NCBI RefSeq assembly: GCF_000516555.1
Contig: NZ_AZSJ01000003.1
Coordinates: 1,373,301 to 1,437,300, forward strand
Length of the DNA stretch: 64,000 nt
From: Afipia sp. P52-10
Lineage (GTDB): Bacteria > Pseudomonadota > Alphaproteobacteria > Rhizobiales > Xanthobacteraceae
Reading direction: 5' to 3'
Position numbers and translations under genes: made by a program. Positions 62,876 through 64,000 of this stretch are shown here, one piece after another. The notes below the pieces were generated by a model, which saw only the letters and a program-made list of their open reading frames with translations, ran no database searches and was not told where the DNA came from. The stretch's first letter is position 1, and the number at the start of each line of letters is the position of its first letter.

Positions 62876-64000
62876 GCGCGACGCCGTTCTCCTTCACGAC
62901 CGCGCTTGCAGGGGAAGCCGCAACGGCCGCCCTGATGGCTGACCTCGGCCTGTTGATCGGCGCCCGCGATACGATCACGCTCTCCGGCGACCTTGGTGCC
63001 GGCAAGACCACCGCGGCACGCGCCCTCATTCGCCATCTTGCGAACGATCCGATGCTGGAGGTGCCGAGCCCGACCTTCACGCTCGCTCAGAGCTACGAGC
63101 TGTCGATCCCGGTTCTTCACGTCGACCTCTACCGCGTCAACGATCCCGACGAATTGGAAGAGCTTGGCCTGGTGCCGTTCCCGGACCGGACGCTGGTGCT
63201 GCTCGAATGGCCCGACCGCGCCGCAAACCTGCTGCCGGAGGATCGGATCGACATCGCCTTCAGCCATAGCGACACCGCCGAGGCACGAACCGCGACGCTC
63301 ACCGGATATGGTTCAGCGGCGCAGACCGTCGAGCGGCTGGCGCGCCTTCGCGCCTTTCTCGAACGCTCCGGCGCGATCACGGCGACGCGGCAGCCGATGG
63401 CAGGCGACGCCTCGACCCGCTCCTATGCGCGGCTGCTCGCCGACGACCGCTCGACCATCCTGATGAACATGCCAGCCCGTTCCGACCCGCATCTGATCTA
63501 CAACGGCAAATCCTATCTCGCCGCGGTGCATCTCGCCGAGGACATCGTGCCGTTCGTCGCGATCGGCAACGGCCTGCACGCACGCGGTTTCTCGACCCCG
63601 CAAATCCTGCACACCGATCTCGATGCCGGCTTCCTGATCAGCGAGGATCTCGGATCCGACGGCGTCCTCGCCGGCACACCGCCGCTGCCGATCGAAGAGC
63701 GCTACCAGGCCGCCATCGACGCGCTGGTGGCGCTGCATCGGCAGCCGCTGCCGACGGCGCTGCCGGTCGAGGGGCGCGCGGACTACGTCATTCCATCGTT
63801 CGATGTGGACGCGATGCTGATCGAGGTCAGCCTGCTGCTCGACTGGTATCTGCCGCATCGTGGCGTCGCGGTGACCCGCGCGATACGCGAGAGCTTCGTC
63901 GATCTATGGCACGCGGTCCTGCAGCAGGCGCTGCGCGCGCCTGCGACCTGGGTGATCCGCGATTATCACTCGCCCAACCTGCTCTGGCTCGGCGCACGCG
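62872..64000 (+). CDS. tsaE: TsaE - aminoglycoside-phosphotransferase-like fusion (partial)
   Basis: The frame starts at ATG 62872, overlapping the divL stop (ATGA), and runs off the window end after 376 codons. Residues 1 to about 150 are TsaE, the ATPase of the t6A tRNA modification complex, with P-loop GDLGAGKTT at 39-47 and HVDLYRVN and LLEWPDR typical of the family. From about 165 a second domain starts (ATRQPMAGDASTRSYARL) that resembles AmgK/APH sugar kinases and reaches WVIRDYHSPNLLW, the catalytic-loop motif. Adjacent tsaE and amgK genes are usual in this lineage; here they form one reading frame. Confidence 0.88.
   Translation, partial: MSATPFSFTTALAGEAATAALMADLGLLIGARDTITLSGDLGAGKTTAARALIRHLANDPMLEVPSPTFTLAQSYELSIPVLHVDLYRVNDPDELEELGLVPFPDRTLVLLEWPDRAANLLPEDRIDIAFSHSDTAEARTATLTGYGSAAQTVERLARLRAFLERSGAITATRQPMAGDASTRSYARLLADDRSTILMNMPARSDPHLIYNGKSYLAAVHLAEDIVPFVAIGNGLHARGFSTPQILHTDLDAGFLISEDLGSDGVLAGTPPLPIEERYQAAIDALVALHRQPLPTALPVEGRADYVIPSFDVDAMLIEVSLLLDWYLPHRGVAVTRAIRESFVDLWHAVLQQALRAPATWVIRDYHSPNLLWLGAR

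Overview
The window is chromosomal DNA from a GC-rich alphaproteobacterium, most likely of the Bradyrhizobium/Rhodopseudomonas/Afipia lineage. This rests on gene order: atpHAG, mdh-sucCDAB-lpd, ccmABCDG, dapF-mtaB with ftsY-yciB, ffh-rpsP-rimM-trmD-rplS, mutM/ubiE-ubiB-coaBC-dut, and divL-tsaE. It also rests on the presence of a DivL-type kinase and on interspersed palindromic repeats of the kind found in that family. Nearly everything is housekeeping. I see no prophage, insertion sequence, CRISPR array, tRNA or rRNA.

Layout. 1-3454 (minus): F1 ATP synthase genes atpH-atpA-atpG, then an ohr-like peroxidase gene, then the first codons of what should be atpD. 3455-4191 is a long intergenic region with a perfect CtrA-type box upstream of rlpA. 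4192-9116: rlpA, priA (minus), xerC, a DUF4337 protein and a small conserved-looking protein. 9132-21067 (minus): an FAD-linked oxidase, then the TCA block lpd-sucB-sucA-sucD-sucC-mdh, then zapE. 21228-22578 (minus): thpR and a lysophospholipase-like esterase. 22745-26041: an ABC ATPase/FtsX-like permease pair. 26252-27064: a Bax-inhibitor-1 membrane protein with a structured leader. 27271-29068: DUF2794 protein, a candidate small RNA, repeats and a DUF1223 protein. 29181-31901: aconitase.

32353-35250: cytochrome c maturation operon ccmABCDG. 35395-40878: a helix-hairpin-helix secreted protein, then yciB, ftsY, mtaB and dapF on the minus strand, with two plus-strand genes (RluA-type synthase, P-loop kinase-like protein) lodged between ftsY and mtaB. 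41140-43940: two secreted proteins (GyrI-like, SIMPL) and a metallo-beta-lactamase-fold protein. 44300-48482: ffh, chorismate mutase, rpsP, rimM, trmD, rplS, followed by a decayed SecD-P1-like gene. 49258-53765: leuC, a small protein, a methyltransferase, an orphan clpS and a secreted protein with a degenerate trypsin-like domain. 53775-64000: mutM, a glyoxalase-fold protein, ubiE-ubiB, coaBC-dut, an Rrf2-type regulator, divL, and a TsaE-aminoglycoside-phosphotransferase-like fusion cut by the window end.

The most unusual locus is coaBC (57686-59095). Its product carries an extra N-terminal ribbon-helix-helix segment resembling a FitA/VapB antitoxin, and a perfect 35-bp palindrome lies 7 bases upstream of its start codon. 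This looks like an antitoxin-type DNA-binding module with its operator, fused to a coenzyme A biosynthesis enzyme. Other points of interest are a candidate attenuator-like small RNA near 27831-27959, a pseudoknotted leader before the BI-1 gene, the ohr gene inside the atp operon, the tyrosine replacing histidine in DivL, and GANTC-rich interspersed repeats.
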